This document shows positions 52,792-61,748 of a DNA stretch of 64,000 bases, in pieces. Below the pieces are notes generated by a model. That model searched no databases. It was not told where the DNA came from and saw only the letters and a program-made list of their open reading frames with translations. The stretch covers positions 3,782,001 to 3,846,000 of the forward strand of contig OZ241896.1 of NCBI GenBank assembly GCA_965203565.1, written 5' to 3'. Both the position numbers and the translations under genes were made by a program. How positions within the stretch are numbered: the stretch's first letter is position 1; the number at the start of each line of letters is the position of its first letter. Source of the DNA: JAAXGX01 sp965203565. Its GTDB lineage: Bacteria; Acidobacteriota; Vicinamibacteria; Vicinamibacterales; UBA8438.

Positions 52792-54804
52792 CTGATCTTC
52801 GAAGTGGTGATGCTCCTCCCATAGCACGCGCCAGCCGTCCGGGTGCTCGTAGCGGCGCTGGCCGGTCCGAAGGGCCGTGACGGCATAGTCGGGCAGCGCC
52901 GTCGAGGCGATGCACTTCCCGTCGAATTTTACGCCGAGGCTGTCGGCGGCGGCGACGAAGCCGCCGCCGCTCCCCTCTGCGCCCCATCGGGTCATGACCG
53001 GAACGAACCCGTCCGGCCGGAGGCGGACCCGGCGGCGGTCGACCGGCGCGGCGGCCGCATCCGCCGGACGCACCAGGAGGAAGAACGCCCCCGACAGGTC
53101 GCCGGGACGGCACGCTTCCTTGAGCCAGGTCAGCGTCTTCCCGGCGACGTGCACGTCGAATTCGGACCGGACGACCGGCTCGCCCGACGCCGCCGACCGG
53201 TACGCCCGCCGGTAACGGGCGGCGACGGCGTCGTCCACCAGGGACAGGTCCGGCGTCGCCACCGTCAGAATCGTGTTGCCGTACACCCGCCGGGTATGGA
53301 CGGCGGGGGGGAAGACCTCCCATCCGTTCCCCCCGGCCGCGCGGTGGTTGACGACGTAGAAATCGGGGTCGCGGGCCGCCGGGAAGTCGCGCAGTCTCCG
53401 CTGGTCCGCCTCGGAGAGCAGCAGCCGGCTCCTGCGCAGGTTCCCGTACACCTGAACGCGCACCGGCGACGCGGCGGACCGTTCGAGCACGTGCTCCAAC
53501 GCCTGGAGGTGCGACACCCGCCAGTAGTCCATGTCGTACCGCGAGCGCAACCGTTCGGGGGTCGTCCGGTCCGCCAGCAGGTTGAAGTAGACCTGCTGGT
53601 GGGGATGAATCCGCACCATCTCGACGGCGACGCTCCCCAGACCGACCCCCGCGGCGACGTACGCGGCCGACCGCAGCGCCGGCCGGCCGGCGGACGCCAG
53701 GCGATGCAGGCCGAACGCCGCCAGCAGGCAGAACGGCGCATGGAGGAAATACATCTGGCGCCATCCGTCGTAGACGTGGCTGCGCAGCAGCACGACCGTC
53801 AGCACCGGCAGGGCGAGGCAGCAGACGAGCAGCAGTCCGAAACGCCGCCGCGCGTCGCGCATCAGGCGGCTGGGCCGGGTCAGGCCGCCGTGCAGCGCCA
53901 CGCCGGTCCCGAAGAGACCGAGCGCCAGCGTCACCGGCGGGGTCGTCAGCGCGAACCAGGCGGGCACGTAGTGCGCCGGCGCGTCGGTCGAGAGGACCAG
54001 CTCGCCTTGAAACAGGTTGGGAACGACGGTAGGGAACCGGAACAGCACGGCGAGTCCCTCGACGAGCGCGCCGATCGGGTCTCGCCAGAGCGCCGGATTC
54101 GCGCCGTACAGCGCGAGCAGGCCGGTCAGGGTGAACGCCGCGCCGGTCGTCAGGACGCGCTTCCGCGCCGTCCGTCCGGCCGCCTGCCGGAAGTCGGCCG
54201 CCCGCAGCGCCAACACGGCGGGCAGCAGCGCCGCCCCCGGCAGCCGGACGCCGGCCAGCGCCCCGGCCGCCGCCCCGCAAACGGCGAACGCCCGGACGGT
54301 GTTCTGCTCGATCGCCCGGTGGAGCAGGTACAGCGCGATCATGAACAGGCTCAGGAACGGCAGGTCCTTGGAATTGAAGAACGAGTGCGCGTACAGCCGG
54401 GGATGCAGCACGAACAGCGCCAGGGCGAAAAGCGCCAGCCGCCGGTCGTCGAACAGCCGGCGCGCCAGCAGGTAGCAGGACAGCCCCGCCGCCAGGAACA
54501 GCAGATGGTTCAGGAGGTGGCGCATCAGGTAGACGCTGCGGCTGTCGCCGAGTCCCAGGGCGCGCTGCAGCGCCTCCACGGCCAGGAGCGGCCACTCGAA
54601 GGCGACGCCGTAGAAACGGTTGGCTTCACCCGGAAGAGCGCCGTTTCCCAGGACGTGACGGAAATGTCTGACGGCGTTGGCCCGGGTGACCGGCTCGTCC
54701 ACCGCCACGCCGTAGTCGTCGAGCACGACGACGCCGACGGCCAGCAGCAGGCCGCAGGCGGTCAGCGCGCCGCGGGCGTCCCCAAGGCCGGCGTCACGGC
54801 GCAT
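52738..54804 (-). CDS. Family 39-type glycosyltransferase with novel C-terminal domain
   Basis: A 688-residue protein: ~11 TM helices; the first luminal loop has DDYGVAVDEPVTRANAVRHF (Asp/Glu pair of GT-C enzymes), then LFVLHPRLYAHSFFNSKDLPF, typical of dolichyl/undecaprenyl-phosphate-sugar mannosyltransferase-like proteins. From about residue 555 the shared C-terminal domain follows (RSEFDVHVAGKTLTWLKEAC ... FFLLVRPAD ... LPDYAVTALRTGQ). The last 18 residues, from QPVVESPRRTE, are encoded by the MITE. It overlaps the sulfotransferase stop by 11 bp. Confidence 0.82.
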   Translation of the reverse strand: MRRDAGLGDARGALTACGLLLAVGVVVLDDYGVAVDEPVTRANAVRHFRHVLGNGALPGEANRFYGVAFEWPLLAVEALQRALGLGDSRSVYLMRHLLNHLLFLAAGLSCYLLARRLFDDRRLALFALALFVLHPRLYAHSFFNSKDLPFLSLFMIALYLLHRAIEQNTVRAFAVCGAAAGALAGVRLPGAALLPAVLALRAADFRQAAGRTARKRVLTTGAAFTLTGLLALYGANPALWRDPIGALVEGLAVLFRFPTVVPNLFQGELVLSTDAPAHYVPAWFALTTPPVTLALGLFGTGVALHGGLTRPSRLMRDARRRFGLLLVCCLALPVLTVVLLRSHVYDGWRQMYFLHAPFCLLAAFGLHRLASAGRPALRSAAYVAAGVGLGSVAVEMVRIHPHQQVYFNLLADRTTPERLRSRYDMDYWRVSHLQALEHVLERSAASPVRVQVYGNLRRSRLLLSEADQRRLRDFPAARDPDFYVVNHRAAGGNGWEVFPPAVHTRRVYGNTILTVATPDLSLVDDAVAARYRRAYRSAASGEPVVRSEFDVHVAGKTLTWLKEACRPGDLSGAFFLLVRPADAAAAPVDRRRVRLRPDGFVPVMTRWGAEGSGGGFVAAADSLGVKFDGKCIASTALPDYAVTALRTGQRRYEHPDGWRVLWEEHHHFEDQQPVVESPRRTESGEAPG

Positions 54805-55708
54805 GGGCGCGCTTGCGGCCGCCTTCCGCCAGCAGCGCCTCGGCGTCCCGCAGGTAGCCGAGCCGCGCCATCACCGGGCCGTGCGCGTCCACCAGCGCCC
54901 GCACTTGCCCCGGCGTCAGCGCGGTCCGCCACGATCCTGCCGTTCCGGACCGGAAGAAGGAGGGCGCGGACGGCATCCGTTCCCGGAAACCGGACCTGAT
55001 CTCCTGCGCCCGCAGGCGGGTGAACGCCGATCGCGCGATGGCGCGGTCGAGCAGCGCCGCGTCGAAGTCCAGCCCGGCGAAGCGCACGATCGCCCCGAAG
55101 GCGGTCCGCGGGTCGGCCAGCAGGTCCTCGTACCGTGCGGCGTGCAACGGCAGTTCCCGCTGATCCAGCCAGCCCGCCACGTGGCCGCTCCACGTCGTCA
55201 ACGGCTCCGGCAACCGGTCGCAGATGCCGCCGGGGACGTGCGATTCGGCGGCGGCCGGGTCGTTCATCCTCCGCACGATTCCGTCGACCGACTCCTGCCG
55301 GTGGTGCGCGTAGGAGACCGCCACGTCGAGGGGTGAGCGGATCAGGTAGATCACGCCGGCCGTCCCCGCCCGCGGGAACCGCGGGACGTCGTCCGCGCCG
55401 CGGTGCGCATCGTGCGTCTTGACGAAGGCCGGCGCCGGCAAATCGCCGGCCAGCAGCTCGCGGAACGCCGGCAGGAGCCGTGCGATTTCGTCCGGCGCCA
55501 TCTCCGACGCATCCACTCCGGTGATCTCTCCGAACGCCTCGCGGTCGCTCCCCGCCCAGTCGCCGATCAGGGCGTCGATCGGCGCCGGCTCGCCGTCGCC
55601 GCGGGGATGCAGGTAGTTGGTCAACACCGCCCGCAGCCACGTGTTGCCCGACTTGGGATAGGAGACGAGCCAGACGATAGCCATCGCGGGGCTCTCCGGC
55701 GCGCTCAT
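54794..55708 (-). CDS. PAPS-dependent sulfotransferase
   Basis: A 304-residue protein from ATG 55708 (ATGA overlap with the HprK-like gene). The 5'-phosphosulfate loop is YPKSGNTW at 17-24 and the 3'-phosphate segment is IYLIRSPLDVAVSYAHH. This is the sulfotransferase type 1 fold. Near-identical architecture is seen for sulfotransferases in RiPP-like clusters and in glycan pathways. It transfers sulfate from PAPS to a hydroxyl or amine not identified here. Confidence 0.87.
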   Translation of the reverse strand: MSAPESPAMAIVWLVSYPKSGNTWLRAVLTNYLHPRGDGEPAPIDALIGDWAGSDREAFGEITGVDASEMAPDEIARLLPAFRELLAGDLPAPAFVKTHDAHRGADDVPRFPRAGTAGVIYLIRSPLDVAVSYAHHRQESVDGIVRRMNDPAAAESHVPGGICDRLPEPLTTWSGHVAGWLDQRELPLHAARYEDLLADPRTAFGAIVRFAGLDFDAALLDRAIARSAFTRLRAQEIRSGFRERMPSAPSFFRSGTAGSWRTALTPGQVRALVDAHGPVMARLGYLRDAEALLAEGGRKRAHAP

Positions 55709-56670
55709 CCGGCGGACGGCTCCTGCGCGCCGCCCGCCCGTGTGTGCTCCGCCACCCAGTCGATGATCCGGTTCGCCAGCAGGTCGAGCCGGCACGGAAC
55801 GGCGGGCCGGGTCACGCGGACGAGCGGTACGGACCTCGCCATCGCCGTCAGGACCCGGAAGTGCGTCATCTGCTGCCCGTGCCCGTGCAGGAGCAGCTTC
55901 CTGTAGGTGTACCGGCTCAGCCACTTGAAGGCGCCGGCGGGCGGCGCCGGCTCTATCCTGACGTCCGGCCGGTTGTGGATCGTCAGCACGCAGGCGGCGC
56001 GTACGGGCGCCGGGGCGGCATGGAACCGCGTCGCCGGCGCCAGATACTTGTCAATCCCCGGCCGCACGCGGTCCCGCGCGCCCACGCGGCGTGTGGCGTC
56101 CAGCATGTCCGGCCTCAGCCGGAAGCAGGGCAGCGAGGGCAGCGCCAACAGCCCTCGGCGCCGACGTGGTGGCGCGCCGCGGTCGAGGACCACCCCGGTG
56201 ACGTCGTCGGCCAGCAGGTTACAGCCGCGGTCGTGCAGCGCCGCGGCCAGCGACGACTTGCCGATGCCGGAGCAGCCGAGCAGCAGCACCGCTCCGCCGT
56301 CAGCCGCGACCGAGCCGGCGTGAAACGCCATCACGCCGCGCTGCTGCAACACCGCGCCGAATATCGAGGTGGAGAGAAAGACGCCGATGGCCGATTCGTC
56401 GCCGCCGCGCGGCTCGACCAGGACGTCCCGGCCGTTCGTGACCAGGTACCGCGCAACGCCGTCTATCGTCTGCAGGAAAACGCCGGCGGCGTTCTCCCAC
56501 AGGCCGGGTTTCTGTCCGATCGCGCCGGGGAGCGCCGCCGGCGTCCTGCCGAGGCGCACCACCACGTCCGGATCGTCGGCCGGCGCATCCCAGGGCCGGG
56601 CGAACGGCATGACGACGGCCGAACGCACGTGCAGCCCGTAGGCTGCGTAATCATGGAAGGAACCGCTCAT
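55705..56670 (-). CDS. HPr kinase-like ATPase (HprK-related)
   Basis: A 321-residue protein from ATG 56670. The N-terminal part opens YAAYGLHVRSAVVMPF, typical of HprK-related proteins in lasso-type and exosortase-linked clusters. Walker A is G132-CSGIGKS in LLLGCSGIGKSSLAAAL, followed by NLLADDVTGVVLD, the HprK-like Asp-Asp. No full-length HPr kinase is seen, and no HPr gene is near. Such kinases phosphorylate RiPP peptides in known lasso clusters (paeninodin type). Confidence 0.83.
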   Translation of the reverse strand: MSGSFHDYAAYGLHVRSAVVMPFARPWDAPADDPDVVVRLGRTPAALPGAIGQKPGLWENAAGVFLQTIDGVARYLVTNGRDVLVEPRGGDESAIGVFLSTSIFGAVLQQRGVMAFHAGSVAADGGAVLLLGCSGIGKSSLAAALHDRGCNLLADDVTGVVLDRGAPPRRRRGLLALPSLPCFRLRPDMLDATRRVGARDRVRPGIDKYLAPATRFHAAPAPVRAACVLTIHNRPDVRIEPAPPAGAFKWLSRYTYRKLLLHGHGQQMTHFRVLTAMARSVPLVRVTRPAVPCRLDLLANRIIDWVAEHTRAGGAQEPSAG

Positions 56671-56701
56671 GCACGCCTATTGTCGCATGCCTGTCACGCC
56701 G

Positions 56702-58549
56702 TCAGAAGTCGAGCAGTTGCAACGTGCTGCAAATAGGCCCCAACCGCGGCTCCGCCCGGCGTCGATCCGGGTCCAGATGCTCGATCAGGCGCGGCACGTC
56801 GACGTAACGCGCCCGCGACGGCGGCGCGGCGCGGGCGGCCAGCGCCCGCCGCACCGCCGGCAACGCCCCGGCGACGGCGTCACGCAGCGCACCGTGCCGG
56901 GCCGGTTCCGCCTTGTCCGCGTGCCAGCAGACCTCCGGCGGCAGCGCCGCCCCCGCGCCTGACGGCATTCCCCCGAGCGCGTGGCGCATCAGCCAGCGGC
57001 GCTGCCGTCCCCGGCAGAACTGCTCCGGCGGCAGCCCCAGGGCGAACTCCAGGAGCCGCCGGTCCAGCAGCGGATAGCGGTACTCGATGTCCCGCCGCGC
57101 GCCGGTCGCGCCCCATCCCTCGATTCGGACGCTCAGATTCCCGCTCCGCAGCAGCGACGCCTGGGCGCGCCGCAGGCTGATCGGGCGCGGGATCCATTCC
57201 GGCGCCGGCCGGACCCGGCGCGCGAACGCCGGGTCGACGAACCAGTGCCGGTGGAGCGGCGCCTCACCGAGTCGCCACCGGTGGAGGCGGTACGCGAAAC
57301 GCGGGTGCGCTATCCTCAAGGCGAGGCCCGCCATGGCGCGGACCGGCCGCCCGCCGCCGGCGCGCACGTCGGCGGAAAGCCGCCTCCAGCGCCCGGTCAG
57401 CAGCAACTGCTGGCGCCAGCCCAGGCCGAAGAACGACACCCCTTCGTCGCCGCCCAGGCCGGACAGCAGCACCCGCACGCCGCGCTGCGCGGCGCGCCGC
57501 TGCACCACCTCCTCCGCGGGATCGACGTGCACGCCGGGGTACGCCCCGTCGCGCCGCCAGAGATCGAGCATCACGGCGGAGTCCGGCGCCTGGTGCAACA
57601 CCTGCAGCCCCTCCTGGACGCACACGGCGTCGATGCGGCGATACTCCGGCGCGTGGCGCTCGGGGATCGGCTGGCCGCCGGGCGGCGGCAGCCAACTGAA
57701 GGCGGGCGGCGGCTGCTGCCCGCGGCGGCGCAGCTCGCGGGCCGCCATCACCGCGACGCTGGACGAATCGAGACCGCCGCTCAGGTGCACGCCTGCGGGT
57801 TCGCCGCGCAGACGGTCCGCCACCGCCCGGCCGTACAGCTCCAGCATCTCCTCCGCATGGGCGTCGTCGGAGGCGGGCCGCGCCCGCGGCGCGTCCTCGG
57901 GGCGCCAGTGGCGCTCCGCCCGCATCTCGCCGTCCCGGACCGTGCAGGCGTGGCCGGGCGGCAGCTTGCGCACCGCCCGGAAGAACGTGCGGGTGGTGGT
58001 GTACAGACCGACGTGGGTGAGAGCGGTCGCCACGGCCGTCTCGTCCAGGTCGCCGGGAACGCCGGGAGCGGCCAGCACCGCCTCGACGGCGCTGGCGAAG
58101 ACGAAGCCGCGCCGCGTGCGGGCGTAGTAGAACGGCCGCACTCCGACCGGATCGCGGGCGCAGAACAGCGTGCGCGTCCGCGCGTCCCACACCGCGAAGG
58201 CGTAGTCGCCGAGCAGACGGGCCGGGCAGCCGCTCCCCCAGCGCGCGTACGCCCGCAGGACGAGATCGGCGTCGCCGAGAGCGGCGCGATCGGGGCGGGG
58301 AACGTCCAGCGCGTCGCAGAGCGCGCCGCGGTCGTCGAGGCGGACGTCCGCGGCGAGCGCGAGGCCGGCGGAGAGATCGACGGCCACCGCCGCGCCCGGC
58401 GCACGGGAACGGACGCCGAGAGCCGTCGTCCCGTCCGTCCACGCCGCGCGGCCCGCCCCCCGGCCGGCCAGCGCCGCCAGCATGGCGGCCACGCCGCCGT
58501 CGTCCGCCGGCTCCTGCCCGCAGACTCCGCAGATGGCGATCGTGCTCAC
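56702..58549 (-). CDS. Asparagine synthase homolog (lasso-cyclase-like)
   Basis: A 615-residue protein from GTG 58549, overlapping the previous stop (GTGA). The N-terminal glutamine amidotransferase-like domain begins MSTIAICGVCG; catalytic Cys is not at position 2, so glutaminase activity is doubtful. It has LLGDYAFAVWDARTRTLFCARDP and the PP-loop S257-GGLDSS (VHLSGGLDSSSVAV) for ATP, and LSGLGGDEGVSFFG. This is the build of lasso-peptide cyclases and related amide-forming enzymes. Partners B1 and B2 of lasso loci are not in the window. Confidence 0.85.
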   Translation of the reverse strand: MSTIAICGVCGQEPADDGGVAAMLAALAGRGAGRAAWTDGTTALGVRSRAPGAAVAVDLSAGLALAADVRLDDRGALCDALDVPRPDRAALGDADLVLRAYARWGSGCPARLLGDYAFAVWDARTRTLFCARDPVGVRPFYYARTRRGFVFASAVEAVLAAPGVPGDLDETAVATALTHVGLYTTTRTFFRAVRKLPPGHACTVRDGEMRAERHWRPEDAPRARPASDDAHAEEMLELYGRAVADRLRGEPAGVHLSGGLDSSSVAVMAARELRRRGQQPPPAFSWLPPPGGQPIPERHAPEYRRIDAVCVQEGLQVLHQAPDSAVMLDLWRRDGAYPGVHVDPAEEVVQRRAAQRGVRVLLSGLGGDEGVSFFGLGWRQQLLLTGRWRRLSADVRAGGGRPVRAMAGLALRIAHPRFAYRLHRWRLGEAPLHRHWFVDPAFARRVRPAPEWIPRPISLRRAQASLLRSGNLSVRIEGWGATGARRDIEYRYPLLDRRLLEFALGLPPEQFCRGRQRRWLMRHALGGMPSGAGAALPPEVCWHADKAEPARHGALRDAVAGALPAVRRALAARAAPPSRARYVDVPRLIEHLDPDRRRAEPRLGPICSTLQLLDF

Positions 58550-60642
58550 TCTCTCTCTTCCGGGAACCTGAACTCCCCGCGCCAGACGACGCCCCTGCCC
58601 GTGAACTGCCCGGTCCTGACGGCGGCGATCCGCCAGCCCGGCAGCGGACGCATGGCGACGCACCGCGCGCCCTGCCGGAGCCCCCAGTCCGTGAAACGGA
58701 AATCGAGGTTGTCGAAACCCCACCGTTTGCGCTGTTCGGGCAGATCGTCTTCGTCCGCAGGCTCCAGGTGCAGGAAGAACCTGCGGCGCACGTCCCGGGC
58801 GTCGCAAGGATTCCGGACGTAGGCGAGCAGCCGCCGGCCGCGGCGCGCCACGTCGTAGACGTTGAATCGGGACGCGAACAGGAGACGTTCGTCGTCCTCC
58901 GCGAACGCCGCCAGATCGCCGGCGCCGACGAAATCGCCGCGGGCGACGAACGAGTCGAACCGCGCCTCCACCCACGCCGGGGAGGGAGCGTCGAACGGCA
59001 TCCACAGGCCGGGGGCGAACTCCGCGGCGTACGGATGCCGCCCCACCGCGTGCACGGCGCTGGGAGCTACAGGCCCGACGTCGAAGTTCACCCGTTCCCG
59101 CAGGTAGCCGGGAGGAGGGCGCCGCTCATGCGCCAGGTAGCGCGCGGGACGCAGGTCCGGATTGCGCGCCACCGTCGCGTCGGTCAGTCCCCAGACGTCG
59201 ACGAAGGCCAGATCCGGCAGGTAGTAGGGGCGGACGCCGGCCTGGTGCGCAGCCGCCACCGCGTCGTCAGGAATGAACCCGCGCTCCATGTCCTGGTACG
59301 GCCCCCACCTCGACAGCAGGTCCTGGTGTCTCCGAAGTCCGTGGACCCTCCCATGCGCCCGATAGACTTCTCCGAGCGCTCCGCGCAAGTCGTTGGAGAG
59401 GGCGGCGAGCGCGGGCATCCCCGGCGCCGCAAGCGCCCATCCCGCATTCCCGTCGTCCAGCGTCACGAACTGCGACGGCGGAACGTCCAGATATTCCCGA
59501 AACAGCGCTCCCTGCAGCGCTCCTGCGTAGAACAGCACGAACCCGAAACAGGCGACTGTCGCCGGGGCGGCCGCTCTCGGCGAAACCCCCTCCGGCCCGC
59601 GCCGCCACAGGCGCGCCAGCCCCGTCCCCGCGCGCGCAATCCCCTCCGACGCGGGAACCGCCAGCAGCGGCCACCAGAAGTCGATCAGCCGCCACCCGAA
59701 CGGGTCGCCTCCGATGCGCGCCAGGTACGCCGCGTGCAATCCGATGATCGCGAACGGCGCCCCGTACGCCGGATCGCGCCGCGCCCGCCAGCGCGCCCAC
59801 GCCGCCCACGCCGCCAGCGGCGCCAGCAGATACAGGCCGGTCTCCACCCCCGCCGCCGCCAGATACCGGAGTCCGTCTTCCACCCGCGGGCCGGTGTACT
59901 TCGCGTGGAACGTGTTCGGCAGCCACTCCCCGTAATAGCCGCGCCGCCACAGGAAATGCGCCCCTGCCGCCAGCGCCACCGGGAGCGCCAGCCGGCGCAG
60001 ACCCCGCCAGTCGAAATCGGCTCGACTCCGCCGCCGTGATTCCCTGCGCGTCCACGTCCACCAGCCGATGCAGCACGCCGCGGCCAGCAGACCCTCCGGG
60101 CGCGTCAACGACGCCAGCGCCAGGCATGACGACGCCGCCAGCAGACCCCGCCGGCTCTCGCCGCGCGTCGTCAGGAGCGCCACCGCCGCCACGACGAACA
60201 ACGTGAACTGCCGCGTCTCCAGTCCGCCGCCCGACGTCCAGGTCGCGAACGTCGCGCTGCTGCACACCAGGCCCAGCGCCATCCACCAGACCAGGCCGCG
60301 GTCCCGCAGGCCGGGCAACCTCCGCACCCACCACGCCATCGCGCCCAGCGTGGCGGCCGTGCAGGCCGCCGACAGCCCCCACACGGCCTCCTCCGGCGGC
60401 ACTCCCGCCGCCGCCCAGATCGCCGCCAACTCCAGCACCCACAGAAAGTTCGTGTATCCTTCGACGTACTCTCCGGGGTTCCAGGTCAGTCCCCTCCCCT
60501 CCAGCAGGTTCCTCGCGTACCGGAAGCTGATGAAGGCGTCGTCGTTCAGGAACCGCGACAGGAACGCCAGGCCGCCCAGCAGCGCGAGCCACGGCAGGGA
60601 CAGCAGAACCAGCCCGAACCGCTTGCGGAACGGCATCCTCAT
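58546..60642 (-). CDS. AftB-like membrane glycosyltransferase with novel C-terminal domain
   Basis: A 698-residue protein from ATG 60642, overlapping the upstream stop. It has about ten TM helices, with the loop DDAFISFRYARNLLEGRGLTWNPGE quoted in part and GYTNFLWVLELAA, the signature of AftB-like (arabinofuranosyltransferase-type) GT-C proteins. A soluble domain follows with FIPDDAVAAAHQAG and VDVWGLTDA. The C-terminal ~110 residues are the shared domain: SRFNVYDVARRGRRLLAYVRNPC, RFFLHLEPADEDDLPEQR, GFDNLDFRF and LPGWRIAAVRTGQF. Confidence 0.82.
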   Translation of the reverse strand: MRMPFRKRFGLVLLSLPWLALLGGLAFLSRFLNDDAFISFRYARNLLEGRGLTWNPGEYVEGYTNFLWVLELAAIWAAAGVPPEEAVWGLSAACTAATLGAMAWWVRRLPGLRDRGLVWWMALGLVCSSATFATWTSGGGLETRQFTLFVVAAVALLTTRGESRRGLLAASSCLALASLTRPEGLLAAACCIGWWTWTRRESRRRSRADFDWRGLRRLALPVALAAGAHFLWRRGYYGEWLPNTFHAKYTGPRVEDGLRYLAAAGVETGLYLLAPLAAWAAWARWRARRDPAYGAPFAIIGLHAAYLARIGGDPFGWRLIDFWWPLLAVPASEGIARAGTGLARLWRRGPEGVSPRAAAPATVACFGFVLFYAGALQGALFREYLDVPPSQFVTLDDGNAGWALAAPGMPALAALSNDLRGALGEVYRAHGRVHGLRRHQDLLSRWGPYQDMERGFIPDDAVAAAHQAGVRPYYLPDLAFVDVWGLTDATVARNPDLRPARYLAHERRPPPGYLRERVNFDVGPVAPSAVHAVGRHPYAAEFAPGLWMPFDAPSPAWVEARFDSFVARGDFVGAGDLAAFAEDDERLLFASRFNVYDVARRGRRLLAYVRNPCDARDVRRRFFLHLEPADEDDLPEQRKRWGFDNLDFRFTDWGLRQGARCVAMRPLPGWRIAAVRTGQFTGRGVVWRGEFRFPEERE

Positions 60643-61748
60643 GCCGCCGCCGACAACCGCTGCAACGCCTGCGACAGCCACGCGAACATCGACCGGCCGG
60701 CCGAACCGAGCGGCGAGCCGGCGGCGTCGAGCGCCCGGCGCAGGTGACCGGCCCGTTCGAGCGCAGTCCGGCGGCCGCGCCGAAACGCCTCGGGCATCGC
60801 GCCGAATGCGCCGGCCGGCGGCGTCTCCAGGCGTTCGACCCGCGCGAAGAACACCGCCAGATGCACGTAGACGTGAAAGGCTGAAAACGCCCGTTCCAGG
60901 GACCAGTCCGCGGCGACACCCGGCTGGTTCCGCCTCCAGACCGCCTGGATCGTCGGGGCGCCGCCGTCCCGCCGGAAAATCGGCCGCGAGGCGGCCAGGT
61001 CTCCCAGCTTGGAGTGCAAGGCTTCGTGCAGCAGTATCTCCGCCATCTTCCACGGCGTTGGAATGAGATCCGGGGAGACGAACGTCGTCGAAGCGATCGA
61101 AATGTCGCTGAGGCTGTTGACTTTCTCGCCGCCGATGCAGCCGATCAGGCGGAGGTGAGCGAGCGCCGACGCCGCGAGCTCGGGAAGGACGAGGGTCAGC
61201 AGATCGCGTCCCCGCTCGACGGCGTCGGCGAGAGCCGGGTCGGGGCGCCGGAGGCTCCCGGCGTCGGATTCGCCGAACGAAGCATCGAAGGCGGACTCGA
61301 AGCATCGCTTGAAGATCGATTCGGGAGCGTCCGGATCCCACAGCGTAATCGCGGGCGACGCGCCGCGCGGATGGACGTGGAGCAGGCATCCGGCCGCGGT
61401 GGGCAAGCCCGACGCTCCGTCCCGCACGCGCCGCAGCGCGGCGGCGCACAGCTCCTCGATCTCGGCGGCCCGGGAGTCGTCGCCACGCCGGACCGCCTCC
61501 GGCAGATCATCGACGCCGGTCAGCACCACCGGATCGGCAAGGACGTCGGCGGCGGCTGATCGACGCCGCCCGTCGCGCAGTTCCTTGCAGAGCGCCTGCA
61601 CGGGAGGCCGGTTCGGGGACGCGGCCTCCAGGCGCAGCAGGGTGACTGCGCGGAGACGGTCGAGGATGCGGCGCGCGTCGCCGAACGTCGCGTGCCCGGC
61701 CAGTTCGGTTTCGATGGCGCGCAGCACGTCCTGCACGTCGGGGGTCAT
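60639..61748 (-). CDS. HExxH protein resembling aKG-dependent peptide beta-hydroxylase
   Basis: A 369-residue protein from ATG 61748 (ATGA overlap with the arylsulfotransferase gene). The metal motif is H241-EALH245 in MAEILLHEALHSKLGDL, then QAVWRRNQPG and an AFSAFHVYVHLAVFFARV helix. That arrangement, HExxH-x-K-L followed by a Trp-Arg loop and a YxHLAV-type helix, is what I recall of the alpha-ketoglutarate HExxH peptide beta-hydroxylases found beside RiPP precursors. The alternative is a zinc peptidase. Neighbouring asparagine-synthase-like and HprK-like genes favour peptide modification. Confidence 0.6.
   Translation of the reverse strand: MTPDVQDVLRAIETELAGHATFGDARRILDRLRAVTLLRLEAASPNRPPVQALCKELRDGRRRSAAADVLADPVVLTGVDDLPEAVRRGDDSRAAEIEELCAAALRRVRDGASGLPTAAGCLLHVHPRGASPAITLWDPDAPESIFKRCFESAFDASFGESDAGSLRRPDPALADAVERGRDLLTLVLPELAASALAHLRLIGCIGGEKVNSLSDISIASTTFVSPDLIPTPWKMAEILLHEALHSKLGDLAASRPIFRRDGGAPTIQAVWRRNQPGVAADWSLERAFSAFHVYVHLAVFFARVERLETPPAGAFGAMPEAFRRGRRTALERAGHLRRALDAAGSPLGSAGRSMFAWLSQALQRLSAAA

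Noticed and set aside
54794..58549. A complete lasso peptide cluster
   Set aside because: Only a cyclase-like gene and an HprK-like gene are present; no PqqD-like B1, no B2 protease and no precursor were found, and the 31-bp gap at 56671-56701 is too short to hold one.
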